From positions 248,001-312,000 of the forward strand of contig JAKZAP010000019.1 in NCBI GenBank assembly GCA_023053575.1: a DNA stretch of 64,000 nt, in the 5' to 3' direction. The position numbers and the translations under genes are program-made. Source of the DNA: Branchinecta lynchi (lineage: Eukaryota; Arthropoda; Branchiopoda; Anostraca; Branchinectidae). Below, one piece after another: positions 24,301 to 39,300 of this stretch. How positions within the stretch are numbered: the stretch's first letter is position 1; the number at the start of each line of letters is the position of its first letter. The notes beneath the pieces were generated by a model. That model saw only the letters and a list, made by a program, of their open reading frames with translations, ran no database searches and was not told where the DNA came from.

Positions 24301-27300
24301 CAAAATTTTATCAGCACGTCTTGACATATCCGGGGGGGGGGGGGGGGGGGGAGGGGTACAAGGTTTTTTTCTCAGAGGGGGGGGGGGGTATGTCAATTTT
24401 TTTCGCTGGTGGCGTTTTAGCTGGAACCTGCTTTTTCACTGAGGGGAAGAGGAGTAGTAGTCACTTACTGTAGCTCAACCGATAGTAAGGAAAGAGAGGA
24501 AAGGGTAGCTACGCGGAAAAAAATGGTAGTTTATGGCTACGAACCTTAAGAGCCACTCTGGTTTTAAACCTCTTCTGGCACTCGTTTACGGGGCAAACAA
24601 AACGCTTATCATTCTCGTGCGCTGTTGCACGGTGTGCCCTCAAGTCTGCCTTAGTGTTGAACGTCATGGCACACTCCGGACATGGGATGGACTTGTCATC
24701 CTTGTGTAACGTCATGTGAGTGCTTAGCGTTTGCTTCGATTTCAGCCTGAAAATTGAACGAGTAGAACGATTAAGAATTTTGAATTTCTAAGGGCATGAT
24801 TCGGGGTAGGGATAAAGCCATATTCAAGGTTCAGGAAAAGCTCCTAAAGGACCCCTCGTACTTAATTCTGCCTTTCATAATATCCCTATAGCTCCCCTAC
24901 AGAATTGTAAGCTTCGGAATTGTAAGCCCTTCGTCATTGTTGCGTTTTGCAACAAAACTTTCTAGCCTTCTCTCGGTCGAGCAGAGGTTGCCAGTCAAGC
25001 AGTGCATACTTTACAGACAGGTTCAAGGTCCACTGACAATTCTTTGAAAATCTAGGGCATGAGAAGCTCAAAAATATTGTTTTCTATTCTGGAAGATTTG
25101 GGTAGCCAACAGGTCAATCTTCTTTTGCTTGGCTTTCCCAATTTCCAATCACGACACGCACAACTACTCAAATATTTTGCAAAAACAGGGAAGCATACAC
25201 AGAGTCAACAAGCGCCAACACGAAAATTACCAATTTCAAGGCGCAAGTATTGGTATTTCTGAATAATGATTTTTATGAACCATTATATCCTATCGTGAAA
25301 GATCATCTCCAGTTAGAACTGTGCTTCAAAGGTCCGGTAAGAAGTGTCCACCAGACAGGGTCAAGTCTGCCGAGAGACGCCATTTTGCTGAGGCTTAGAC
25401 TCCTAAACTAGTTCATTGCTCCAGAATCAGCCCAGCCCCCTAGTCTGCCTCTCCCCTTTACAACTTAGCTCTGCCTCCTTTCAGCCCAGTCGCTGTTGTT
25501 GTTGTGTTGTTTGAAGGTTGACGTCACGAGGGCTTCAGCCCATACACGCTCGTGCCACTGGGTTTTGTGAAATTTTAAATGTCCTTCAATACTTTTAAAC
25601 CAATATGTTGGTTCAATTCAATGAATTTTTGCCTTTAGGCTTCGTCAATACTTTAAAAGGGAAGGGGTCTTTCTCAAGACGTCGTCTGAATCTGGGTAAG
25701 CGTTCCTCATTGTATCTTCGTCTCTTCTTTGGGTATTTTCTAATCTCACTTTAACACGTCAATCTATAACATATAAACTTCCGTTAACACAATTCGGATC
25801 CGTTTTCGTCATAAAATAAAAACAAATAAAAACACTACACTGAGGACTGTTTGAGTGGCCACTCAAAATATAGCGTACATTACAGGGCAAGTCACGGGAC
25901 CGGCACCTTTTCGACTGGGATTTTCTACGCATGATGTGGTAAATTACGTGATCAGTAATTCTGAAAGCCCTTAAGACCAAGGACGGGCTTAATCGCATCA
26001 TATCTTTCAACAGAAACCATCTTCAGACCCACAAGGTGTTCCCGGGTCAACGACTGGCGTTGACGATGAGACACAGCATTGAATGACGACCAATCAGGGT
26101 CATCCTCTTAACGTCGCCTAACCTTCACCTGCCCAGTAAAATATGTTGAAATTCAATCTTAGCAAACAAGAATGCACAGTCGTGAGCGCAAGCTACAACT
26201 TAAAGGATCTGCTTTACCTATATTACTAATGCAACCTACTTATATAATCACTCCATATATTTCTAAACCCGGAGACCCCAATTTCGTACGGTACATTCTA
26301 TCCCCTCTAACAAAACTACTAATATTCGCACTTGCCGTGTTTTGCTACCTTCGATCTGTATCACGTTGTCGCGGTTGTCTGCGAGAAATTTTTCCACCAG
26401 CAAAACCGGTTTTGTAAATTGTTTCCCTATTTTCGCTACAAGTCAAAGGGTTTTGGAAAAGGCTTAAAACAGCCAAAACCGTGGGTTATCTGTTGAAAGC
26501 ACAGCCTAGTTTTGAAGTATTCAAATAGTTTAAAATACTGTAGTTGAAAAGTAAATAGTGAGAGAGGTCCTTTAAGTACGGTAAATTCAGATTAAATAGC
26601 CACACAAAGATGCCTACAGGCTACTGGGAACAGCACACTTGACACATGAAGATCAAGACGAACCTTTTGCCACAAATGTCGCAGGGGTACTTTCCATCAT
26701 CTCCAGGTCCACTGGGGAGCCGTTTCGCTCGAGAGACGACCCCCGAGGCCCCAGAGTTGTAAGTTGAGCCTGAGCCTGACCCGACCATGTAGCGCCGGCT
26801 GCACACTTCGCACACCACTCGGCGCGGTGTGTCTTCGTTGCCTGGAATCTGGTAGAAGTTGCCACCAGCTTTGTTGCAGATATCACAGCTTAAAAAGAAA
26901 AGGATAAATATCCGACGAAAAACTTGTACCCTGTGATACGGGATGAAGTTGTGTGTACTGATATTTAGCTGTTAGAAATACTTTCACTGAACTCTACTTG
27001 AGGACATGTCTCGACGTGCTGACAAAATTTTCGAAATAAAATGTATTTTGTAAGAAGTATAAACAGAGGCGAGCGTTCAGCGAGCCACTGTCACGAGTGC
27101 ATTCGGGGGGGGGGGGGGGGAGGGCAGTCAGCCGGGGGGAGGGGGGGGCCATGGGGTCTCACCGGGAGATTTTGGTACCGTTTTTTTTTTTTTCGTGGGT
27201 CTGTGTCCGTGGGGGGGCCTAGATCCAGTTTTATGCGGTAGTATCCAGTAGCATCCATCTTGAAATAGTAGGCTGTAGTGGCATGAATTACTGCTGCATG

Positions 27301-30300
27301 TGATGAAGCTTAAAACGTCATGCAACTGATTTTCGAAACTTTTTGGCCGGATAATGACAGCACAACGTGTGAAAAGGCCACGGCCTTCACATAGATCGTC
27401 AGAAACAACGGTAAAAAACAAAAGTTAGCAGAAACTGCAAAATTAATAGTTGTTAATTATCATCTCCTTCAAATACGCGGGATTTACCCCTTTAATTAAT
27501 TAATTAATTTATTTTTTAACCCGCTAAATGAACAAAAGCGGAGTATAAACAAAAAAAGAAAAAGAAATACAACAAAAACGACTAAATACACAACAAAAAA
27601 CACTTGATTATTTAAGGAGGCGGACAAACCCATGATGAGCTGGGAGAGCCTTCACTGTCTGGGGGAGTTTATCAGCAAGCTCAACTAGCTTTCCGGTTAT
27701 ATCTGGAAGCCCGAAAACTGAAATAAGGTTGCGGTTCCGATACCACGGAGGCAAATACAGTAGAAAACGCGAGAACCGAAAGTAATAAGAACGTAACGAC
27801 CGAATATCTTTTCGCCCGAGGATGGGATAAACACCAGAAAGAAACAAAACTGAATGATCAGTAAAAACAGAGTACAATTTAGCAAGGGACTTCCTACTGT
27901 ATTTGCCCCGATTAGCGACAATTTTAGAGTAAGATACTTGGATCTTTTTCTTACAATCCGTCACAGCTTGGTCTCGGAAGGATTTCAGATTTTTAGCAAT
28001 GTTAATACCCAACCACCGAAAAGAAGGGACACAAGGAACAGAAAAAGAAGCGCAATCCAAAGGCGAGTTAGAATTACTGTTAAAAGAAAGATATTCGCAT
28101 TTTGTTAAGTTTAGTGACAACCCAATTTTGCTAAGGTTAGTTGCAACTGTTGATACAGAAAGAGAAAGGCCTTTTCTAGTCCTACTAATTAGAAGTATGT
28201 CGTCAGCGTATGCTATGTAAGAAATATTTACATTCTGAGAGATACACGTAGTTGGGACAGAAGATAAGACGGAAGAAATGCAAAGTTTAAAGATAGAAGG
28301 GGAAAGGACAGCACCTTGTCTGACACCACGTCGTACCGGAATTTTAGAATCAGATATAACCCCATCCGTCTTTAACCTCAGAAAAGAATTAGCATACCAG
28401 TAACGAAGGAGAAAAACCAAAGAAAGATTAATACCGTGACTAAAAAGGGAGAACAGGGCTTGTGAGTGAACGACACTGTCAAAAGCCTTGGAAAGATCTA
28501 AGGCGCATAAATGGAGTTCATATCCCTTTTTTGTCGCGTCAATAAGAAGATTAGCTAGAACTCGATGGGCTTGCTGACACCCTACCCCAGATGAGAAACC
28601 AAGCTGATTTTCGCCAAAATGTGCACTTGAAAACGAAGGGAGAAGAACATATTCTAACACTTTACTGAGATTGCATGACACGGTTATTGGTCGATAAGAC
28701 GCGCAATCATTAGGAGGTTTCCCTCTTTTGAGGATTGACGTTACGGACCCACATAGAAAGCTTTTCGGTACCGCAGACGTACACAAGCACATTTGGAAAA
28801 GCAGCTGCAAATGTTGAAAAAGAAGCGGGCAATCAACTTTCAAATGGTTAGCAGAAATACCATCACAGTCCAGAGAATTGGATTTAAGCCTTTTCACTGC
28901 CTGCTGAACCACAGAGAGCTCAACTGGCAGAATCTGGGTCTGGCTCAGCGATACGGGAAGCGCGGCAATAAGAAGTTTCGAAAAGACCGAGTGGATGTGA
29001 TGATTAACTGAACTGAAAATTTGACTATAATAACTATACCACGCACTAGCACTAATCGGGCTTGTACCGGAAGAAACATCCAGTTTCTCAGAATTAATTA
29101 CCTTTTGCCAATCAGATTTACTTAACGGGAAATTCGATATTTTTGATTTAGTAGAACGTAAATATTTTTTGTATTCTAATTTAGTCTTTTGTTTTATTTG
29201 GTGAATAACCCCTTCAGACGGACGATCACAAGAGACCCAAATACGCAGCCAAAACTTTGCTTTATTTTTAACCGATTTCAGTTCGGGATCCCACAACCAT
29301 TCCGGTTTACGCGTTTTTCGCCTGACTCGCTCCTGTGGAACAGCAGACAATTCAGCTGTCTTAAGACAAGATACTATGTTAAGATAATAATCATTTAAAG
29401 TTTTCTTATCGTTTGAAGACTTCCAACTAAGCTGTAGGAGGTGGAAAGGAACTTGAATCGTAGCAAGTAGCATAGTCAGCGTAGAAATATACAGTGGCAA
29501 ATTTATCTTATTCCAATTTTGCCGAAAAACCCACTTTCGCTCTGCTTGCGAGGCATTACGATTGGAACAAATCGGTAGTTGAAAAACAAACGAAATCGGT
29601 AGGTGATCTAAATCGCAGTGATCTTCATGAACGGTTACGGTAGAAACGGGTAGACCTGGAGAACAAACAACATGATCGATATTACTTTTACTCCCGGAAT
29701 GATGAAGATATGAATAAATACATGTTTTTTCGACCAGCTTAAACTGGGGCAGAGAATCAAATATCAAGTCCGAACGAATATTAGACGAAAGCAGATCAGC
29801 GTTAAAGTCCCCCGCAATCAAGAAACGATAACCTTGACTTGACACAGATTCCAAAAGTTTCTGTAACACACTGCAAGTCTTAGCGAATCTGTTAAGAGAC
29901 TGGACCGATTTTCTATCACAAGGTAAGTAGACATTAACGATTACTAAATCGTTAATCCGCACGGCCAAAAGGTTAGAATCACTGTGAAAAAGTGCAGGCG
30001 AATAGCAAGCAACGCTATTCTGGTTCAAAATGCATGCAAGCCCACCCGACGGCCGTCCGAAAGTAGTACGTGCCGCCGATACGAAAACGACATGATTAGC
30101 ACTTCTTTTTAGCAGGTTTGTATTAGCCGACGATAATAAGTGTTCTTGCAAGCAGACAATGTCATAATTACACAAAAGTTCGTCAATAACATGCTCTTTT
30201 CTTCTTGTACCATTTATGTTATAAGAGACAGCTGAAAGGGACTCAGTCATTTTCGGGCACTGCTTGAAACGCGAGACTTCAGCACAGGGCATTTCAGACT

Positions 30301-33300
30301 AAAAGATGTATGATCACCGTTGCAGTTCGCACACTTGGGGCTATTTCGGCAAGGCGATTCCTTAGAGGCGGTATGATTACCGGCACAGCGAGCACATTTA
30401 TCAACAGGACTGGTACAATCGTTCTTCATGTGATCTGGAGATCTGCATTTGAAGCAGCACCGGGGTACACTGACGAAATCGTACACACGGAATATTTCGT
30501 AACCTATTTTCAGGCCGTTCTTGAGGGCATTGCTTTTTGCAAACGTGTCCGAAAACTCCAGCTTAACTGTTTGTGAAGAGCCGAAACGAGTGGCTTCGGT
30601 CACACCGGGGTACGAATTTAGTCCAGCAACGTCAAAATCTTCAGGGATACCTCTAACAGTCCCAAGGTGACGCTTAAGCACGGTTTTTGTAGTAGCACCC
30701 GAAGCGGTTGCACTGATCGAATTGCAAAAATCCGAAATGACAGATTTTTCGATGTTGACATACAACTTGTCGCCTCGTGGGTGGACGCTGGCTACTGACT
30801 CGTGACCTGATAATTGGTCCAAAAATTCCTTTCGACTTTTGGGGTCACAAACCGTTTGAGGAAGGTTTGAAACAATCACTGTGGCATGGCTATTCAGTAG
30901 AGAAGAGGCAGCAGCCCCAGGCTGGGGTAGCGGTGGAAAACTGGCTGAATAAGACTCGAACTGATTTGAAATACTCTTTAGGTGCAAGTTCAGTTCATTT
31001 ACTTTCGAGAGCAAAGCCGAGTAGGCCGAAGCTGGTATAACTGGCACTTCCGAAGGGCTTCGAATGACGAAAGTCGGAATAGAAAAACAGACTGAATCAC
31101 CTTTTCTCAGCATGTCCAAGATATCTCCGAGGTGACTAGAAGGTGCCTTCGCTCCAGTTCGCTTCTGAAAAAGCGCATCAGGATCCAGCTTTGAGCCTAG
31201 CCATTTCTTTGCGATCACAATCGCTTCGCTATCGAAAAACTCCGCTCCAAATCTCTTGATAATCTCATCTTCGATTCCCTCTTCCTTATTTCGCTGAACG
31301 AAATTTAACACGGGCGAATAATACAGGTTCTCATTCTGTCCAGACATCGTGACGTAAGAGGCTCTACACACAGCACAGCAGCATGAGATGTTGCGCGCAC
31401 GAGTGCTGAATGAATACTGACGAAGGTAAAGTGAATAGGGCTTTAGGAATTTGGAAGGCTCCAAAGAAAGCGCGTGGGACCATGACATTATCAAAGAAGA
31501 AGTAGTGGAGTCTGAGCAGGATGGGAGAGAAGAAAACTTGGGTCAGTCGGGGAACCAAGCAGAGGCGCTCGGCCTGTAAGGTAACGGCGTGACGGAAGAA
31601 TATACTCAATGCTGTTGTAGGTCGAGAGACAGGCAACTGCAATTTTAAGACGTTCTGGTATTCAAGCCTTAATAATACACATATTATGAGAAATTTGTAG
31701 CCGATTACCATGCATGTAAAATTCGTCATTGCTTCCAAACAACGGCGATTTTATTTTTATAAAGAAGCGTTCCAACCTGTACCCGTTTATTCACAATTTA
31801 AGACGCTGAGAATTTTAAATTGTTTCAATCTTGTGCACTTTTTTCTTCTCTCGTAGTACATACAGTGTAGTCGAATGTATCACTGGTTTAGGTAGGCTAT
31901 AGGTTTTTGTGTTTCTATCATATCACTCCTTAGTTTTTAAGGACAGGAATACGTAAATGACATCACAAAGTTTGGCTGGAATATGTGGGCATGTAACTCT
32001 AACGAATCAGAACCAAATGAATCTGATTAATGACCGAATTAGGAAATAGACTGACCGAATGCGATAGAGCAGATACGGACTTGAGATAAGTCTGGTTAAA
32101 AGTCCGGGAACCAATAAACACGTTATGTCACCCAATTTGGAAATGCGGGGACCAACGATTTAATGAAAAGGGCATCGCGGCGAAGCCGTGACCAGCTCTA
32201 GCCGTGATCGCACCAGCTCTAGCGATATAAGAATCTCAAAGGAACTTACCGTTTAATAGGTATATGACTCGCCCAATGACGTACGTATGTGTGCGACGAA
32301 TGCAAAACCTCCTCGCACAGGTCACATTCGTACTCGGGTTCAACAGTGTGACCCATTGTGTAGTGGTCTTCCAAATGCCGCATCAAACCCTCAATAGTGG
32401 CAGAGCACCGAGTGCAGCGCCACAGGCGGACAGTCTGGAAAACAGAGTTACTACACCCTTGAGTGAAGGATAGAAAAAAGTTCATCTCTCCTGCTCACTG
32501 TCTTATTTTTATTTATTTTTTTGCAATTTTGTAAAATTAAAAGCAATCTGAACACCTTTACAGAGGAAAAGTATAACTGCAGCCAGCTTATTTTTATATC
32601 TTGGATGCATATTCTTTGAGCCCAAGCTGACTTTGAAACATTTATTCAAACAATGTTTACAACGGATGCGTCAGCTACGATTCTTCGTCAGCGATATTTC
32701 GGCCCTTTTTGGCAAGGGTCCTGTAATAAAAGTAATGATTATTACAGGTTTATTTACCTCTCCGAAGTTGAACCAGAGGATTGACAGCCTGACGAGGACC
32801 CTTGCCAAGAAGGGCCGAAATATCACTGACGAAGAATCGTAGCTGACGTATCCGATGTAAACATTATTTGAATAAATCTTGGATGCACTAAATTATTTGG
32901 ACCCTGCTAAGGGATTTTGATTTCTTCGTTCAGAATACGCAAAGTTGGTTCATCCCAACGGGGCGAATTTGATTTTCAACCAAAGCGCGCACTTGAACGG
33001 CTAATGAAGCGAATCTCAGGAAATATTCAATTCTAGATTGTTAGATTTGTAAGGTCACTCCTGAAGAAAGAGAGAAATAGCGTATGACCCAAAAAGATTT
33101 ATTTTTCGGCAACAGTTTACCATTGTAGTTGCTAAATATTTCAAGTACAGAGGTACAAGCCCAGACAGGTGCCACAAATCCAAAAAGAATTTCATTCGCT
33201 GAAAATCGATTATACTAAAAGCGTAGCAACGAAATAACACATTTTCATCGGGTCTCCAAACCTATCCAAGTAAATAAGTAATAGGGAACTAAACTGCCAT

Positions 33301-36300
33301 ATCTCGCCCTATCCGGTTAAGCTTTAATGCTGAACCGTCCAACATATTCAAGTGCATAGCAGACAAGATCTACTCAATCCCCGAATTTGTCTCCGATTGG
33401 AAGCTTGCCTGTCAACGACTATCGATTTATTCCTGGTTCGTGAATAACATTTCTGTATAATATTTGAGTATTTTGAATTCCTTCGCTCTTTCTTACTGCA
33501 CTTATGCCCTTGCACAATGCGTCATAAACTGTTCATTTATTTAGTCTGATGATTCCGAGTTTCCTCGCGTTATATAATTATGTAGAGCCTTCTGACCATG
33601 CAGCAAATACGTATTATTAAAGCGGTTCACAAAAAATGATCTTTCTACCGCATACACAATGCTAATCAAGTCTACTGTCACTATGAATGTTTAAAACCAC
33701 AAAAAAAAACACCGTCAAACAACGGGCAAATTAAAAAAAAAAGCCCAAGACCAGTGTGGTAGGCTACTCCAGAAGACATACAAAAAATAATCAATTAAGT
33801 TTTATAATTCTTTTCTAATCAAACGTTGAAAATTTTGTCATCTGGGAAAGCAGAGGTTCTGCGTGGTTTTCTTCTCGAGCCAAAACAGCGACCCGGCAAT
33901 CAAGTTCAAATCTAAATAAACTGGTGGCTTGCGATCAGTAAGAGAAGGTAAACAGAATGTTTGGATTAGGTCTTTAAAAGAGTCGAGCTCAAATCTAAAT
34001 AAACTGGTGGCTTGCGATCAGTAAGAGAAGGTAAACAGAATGTTTGGATTAGCTCTCTAAAAAATTTCCCAGTGTCCGACCGTTGTCCGGAAAATTTCGT
34101 CATCTGGGAAAGCAGACGTTCTGCGTGGTTTACTTCTCGAGCCAAAACAGCGACCCGGCAATCAAGTTTAAAGCCAAATAAACTGGTGGCTTGCGATCAG
34201 TAAGAACAGGTAAACAGAATGTTTGGATTATGTCTCAAAAGAGTTCTCAGTGTCCGACCGTTCCAACAAACGGGCACTGTTTTATGTTATCACTGTTAGT
34301 ACGAGTAATCCAAGTATTCAACAAAAATGGTCTCCGTGGACATGTTTTCAAGCTGAGCAGCTAGCGGTTCTCAATAGGTTTTGGGACAAAGCCTCCAAAA
34401 CAAGGTGATTGGATGTTGGAACTGAGGTTCCATCTGAGGTAGTAGCCTAATGACCGATTACCTCGATGCTTTCAAGAATTCCTAGGAACATTAACGTTTT
34501 GACGAACTTTGTAGAGGCCGATGGCCTACTGTTTGCATGGTGCTCTTATCATCGTTAAGATAAAGAAAGAAAGGCTAACCTGTCGTGTGGCTCGATTGAT
34601 GAAAGCCATTATGCCTTGTTTGTCGTCCCTTTCGAAAAGCGAAGACAACTCGTTGAGATCCTTCTGGCTAAGAGTGCGCGGCGTCCGAATTTGTTCAACT
34701 GTGAGGGGTATCTTGTGCCTTGACGGGGTTTCAGCTGCTAAAAAAGAAACAAAAACAAATGAAGGCAAACAGAGACGTAAAATCAAAATACCAATAAGTA
34801 CGGACTGGTCACCTACTGCCGGTTGCTGACTGACTAAGGATTACGGTTTTAGTTTTACAGATACAAATTTTTGTTTTAGCAAACGAGTTTCAAGAAGAGA
34901 GAGAAACCGAAGATTCTAAAACAAATCAAACATATTGACTTCTTATACAACATAATTAAGACTGCTTTTGATATTTTCTGCTCATAGCACGATTTTAGCA
35001 GTGCTTCCGGCCAAGCGCTAGAGAAAACCACGGCATCCAAGATTTCCGCAAATAGTCCATATCTTTCGTTTCATTCCTTTTTAATTTTCAGTTTTCATTT
35101 ACGCAAGGATAAGTAATTTTAACAGATACTAGGTAAACAGTAGTAGTAGTAGTAGTTGTAGAATAGTTTTATTAGCAAGACAACCGAAGATACATAAATA
35201 GCACAGCAAAAGCACTGCTTGCGAGGATGTGCTATTAAACAAAACAAAAATCTGAATTTTTCTTTTACTGAAGTAAGGGATAAGAGGATGAAATCAAACC
35301 AAAGCACTCAACACAATTACTTACACTGCAAAAAAACATTATGTTTTCTAATCCAAAAGCAACAACAACAAAAAAAAAATAAAAAAAAATATAAGAAATA
35401 AAATAACTTTCCTTAATTCATTTCGAAAGTGTACTACCAAGCAACTTTGTCGACGTTACAGAGTATTTCCACTATGAGCTTGTAAGTGTTATTTGTTCGC
35501 TCTGCTGATATGTCAGTTCCTTGTTTATATTTTATGAAACTTCTGACGTATGCGCTGTTTTGACTGTCTATCTTTTTTAATTTAAATACCATTTCCCATG
35601 CAGATGTACAACAGGTAAGCGAGAAGTTTAAAATTACATCATATGAAAGGGAGAGTAATGCAAAAAGAAGATAATTCGAACGCTTTTTGGGATCCCAAAA
35701 CGTAAGTAGAGGGATACAAATGACATCGCAAAAGTTAACCGTGTGTCCGTCCGTCTGTTAGCAAGGGTTGAGATATTTTGTTCAAATTTGGCACGATGAC
35801 TCTTTGGGTCAAAGTACAGGTCAAGTTCAAAGATGGGCTATGTAGCTCTATATTTAGGGGTGGGGGAGGGGTTTCAAATCAAGGGGCAATTTTTTTTTAA
35901 AGCTATTGAGATAGTTGATTTATGCGTAAGGAGACATGCTGAATCCTAATATGAACGTTATTTCGTCGGACATGGAGTTCACCCTGAATCCGGCGAAAGC
36001 CGGACACAAAATTTGTCGACCAGTTTTCGGCTATAGCAGTCCCATCCCTTTATTCTCAAGCTAGTATAGCTCTGCGCCTGGATGCCGGCGTTCATTTGTT
36101 TATTCTGTATGCGGTCGGGGAGATCTAGTGTAATCGAAGGTCGAACAGGTTGATATATAATGTTCAAGCGAGGATGTTGTTCAATGAGGATTCACTGGTA
36201 GAGTACAGGTCAAGTTCGTAAATGGGTCCTTTAGTCCTATCTTTAGAGGCAGAGAAGGGGTTTCGAATTTAGGGTAAAACATGTATGTTTTATAAGCTAA

Positions 36301-39300
36301 TAAGATATTCATTGAGGGGGTAAGGAGGTCCGCTGAATCCATATCTGAACTTGGTTTTCTAGCTGGACAAATGATTCATCACGAATTCGGCTGATACTGG
36401 AAATTTGGTTGAACCTCAAAGTTGTCGGGGCAAGGAGACACGCTGAATACATTTTTGAACTTTATTTTAACAGTAAAAGTATTCAAGGAATCTGACGAAG
36501 ACTGAATGGCGAAAACATGACCCAATCGTTTGAATCAAATGTTAGATTTTTGGGATCTCATCGCAACCTCTGGTCTTGTTTTCCTTTTATAGAGACACAA
36601 GAATCAGTGCTCTCTTGTCACCTAACATCTCACAAAACTAATTCGGCTTCAGTCGGTCTAGCAAACCTGGACAGTACTTACTGCGCGCTTCCTTGCTGTA
36701 CTGCAACACATCTTCACCTCCTACACCGATACCTCGAGCGTGTTCCACCCTACTTACCGTAGTTACTAACGCCTGACATCACGACTTTTGGCTTCTTGGC
36801 GTCAAGGCTGCAACGCCTTTTTCTTTTTTGGTCAAATATCATGCCACGGGCCAATCGGATCGATCACGTTCCAGAGATTCGTAGTTACCACGCTTACTAA
36901 GCTCCCGAGCATGGCAAGCAAATAGTTACTATTAGTTACTATTTCGAGAAGGTTGGAACGGTCAGCGTAGTAACTCTGACGAGGTTGGAATAAGAATAGT
37001 AAGTAATAGTTACTATTGTTAGGAGGGTGGAACACGCTCCTCGTCTAACGCGGATGGTCTAAAAGCACCGAATACTACTGTTTAGTAGAACATCCGTTGC
37101 CTAACTTACCGCGACGCAGCCTTAGTCAAGACTATGCCATTGCCAAACGCTACCTTTATACCCGATATCCCATCGTCCTCATGGACCTGTATTCTACAAT
37201 ACAATATCCCTAGAAGCTATGAATGAAGATGGTAAACAAGCAATCAGGCACAAAACAGCTTAACATTTACGGAGCACCTGCAGCGGATTTTCCACGGCAC
37301 AGTAGCCGAAGACAGTAATTCATAATGTTACCGATTGTTGATAGTACGCAGCTATAGTACCATGATAAGCTAAAGGCCCATTCACAACGACTTTTTGCTA
37401 ACCTCAGTACCAGGTAATTCTGCAAATCGCTCCAAGACCGAGGCTTTGCCGGGTTTCTGCCGTTCACAATTGATATTGGTGCTAGTTTAGGGTACGAGCT
37501 AGTCTCGGACCAAAGTTGAAACCAGTTCAACTTTTGACGGTTCCCCAGATTGCTTTGGGGAATAATGAAGAATAAGTTGATCAATCAGAATATTCCCCAG
37601 CGTAATCTGACTAGCTAGTACCCTCAAAGCTGAATTGATGTCGAGACTAGCTGATACCCGAAAGTGGCACCAATATCGATTCGAAGAAAACGACTCGGCA
37701 AAGCCTCTGCCTCAGAGCAATTTACAGAACTAGCTAGTACTGAGTATCAGCTAAAACCCGTTGTGAATGGGCCTTAAAGTTTAACTGAAAAGGGCTAGGA
37801 TAGGAGAAGACTCGCTGAAAATGCGTTACTTTGTTGTTCCGCTATTCACGAATAATTGATTTCCAGATAGAATTTCCTTTTTATTTCTGATGCCTGTAAG
37901 CGCTTGTACTTTTCTCGTATGCCTTACGAGAAGGATTTATGATTTTTTTATTTTTTTTTCAGGCACTAAGCAACCTTCACCGATCTCACCACTTCCCACT
38001 GAAAAGTCGCGTTTGTGTTGAGATTAAAATTTGCCACGTCATAGTAGAATTTACGCTGTGAGGCCCCAGATATTCTGAACGTCGTTAGAGCAGATAGTCA
38101 AAAATATAAAAATCCCTTTGCAGAATCCAAATAATTCAGTGTATTCAATTAAATGACACAAAATAAGTTGGCTTTACAGTTAAACTTTAAGGGTTGGCAC
38201 TGGCAGACGCTGCGATGTGCTCAACATTATGCTATTACTATTAAGGCTGAAAAGACTTGAAAAGACTATTTTGTCCCCTCCTTTGTGAGTTTTTCAACGC
38301 GAAATTTTAAATTCTTTTCCTCTTTTTTATATTATTTATTGAATTTTTAGCGTTTTAGTTTGTTGCAATTCTTGTTCTTGTGTAATTATTTAATATTTGA
38401 CTTTGTAAAAGCGCAATTGTATATAGTTGTGTTTGACGAGATAACAAATATTCGGTTTTTTGTGAATACCGTAAGGAATGTTTATCGAATAATAAAGATT
38501 GATTGAAAAGCCACTCCATGTCCGCCGGGAAAATCTAATTTTACGCTTTGGCCGGCCAATCCTTGTCAGTGAAAATGTAGCGGTTTTTAGATTTAAGTGT
38601 ATCCGTGCACTTACGCGGAACCACAGTTCTGCACTCGTCATCAAAAGCTTAATCGTGGTGACACATACCGAGGGGTTGTGACTTGCGGATCAGTACCTAC
38701 TAGTGTAACGATCATCCGTTACAAACAGCACAGAGACATATTGTCTTCCAGTTTTAGGGAATAGCTGGGACATTAAAAGGTCAGGTACAAGGGATAATCG
38801 CTTATTATAAAGTTAAGGTAGGGGGCTGGACCATATTCTTTAAGTGCCAGGAGTTGTCTGTCCCGTGTGAGAAGTTTTTGAATAGTTATGTCAGTGAAAG
38901 TTCTACCTAATAGTACAAATCCTAGAACTATATGCAGGACTGGTGCATTTATGTACCATTTAAGTAAGACAATTAAAAGTATGTGAGGTTAGTTGGAGAC
39001 TGAAGCGGGTTGCTTTTTGTGTTGATTAAAAGTTCGCTCGTACAATGAATGTAAACGGTGTACTGTTTTGTTTTGTTTTTTGTTCGTGACCCAAGGGCTT
39101 GATTAAACATCTATTTATCTATTGCCACACCTAGCACCGATGACAAGACGCACACGGCGCCAGAACCTCTTGCTCCCGGTGAAGGAAGGCTCGTACAAAA
39201 TGGTACTTGAATTCTTTTGTACCTCATTTCACAGAAAAAATAACACAAAAAACGGTGGATTCCAAGTGATATATTTGTTTTTGCACTAGTGTATATATTC

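Noticed and set aside
24216..24473. 85-codon plus-strand frame
   Set aside because: A long Gly run is coded by poly(G) tracts; antisense to intron sequence of the zinc-finger gene.
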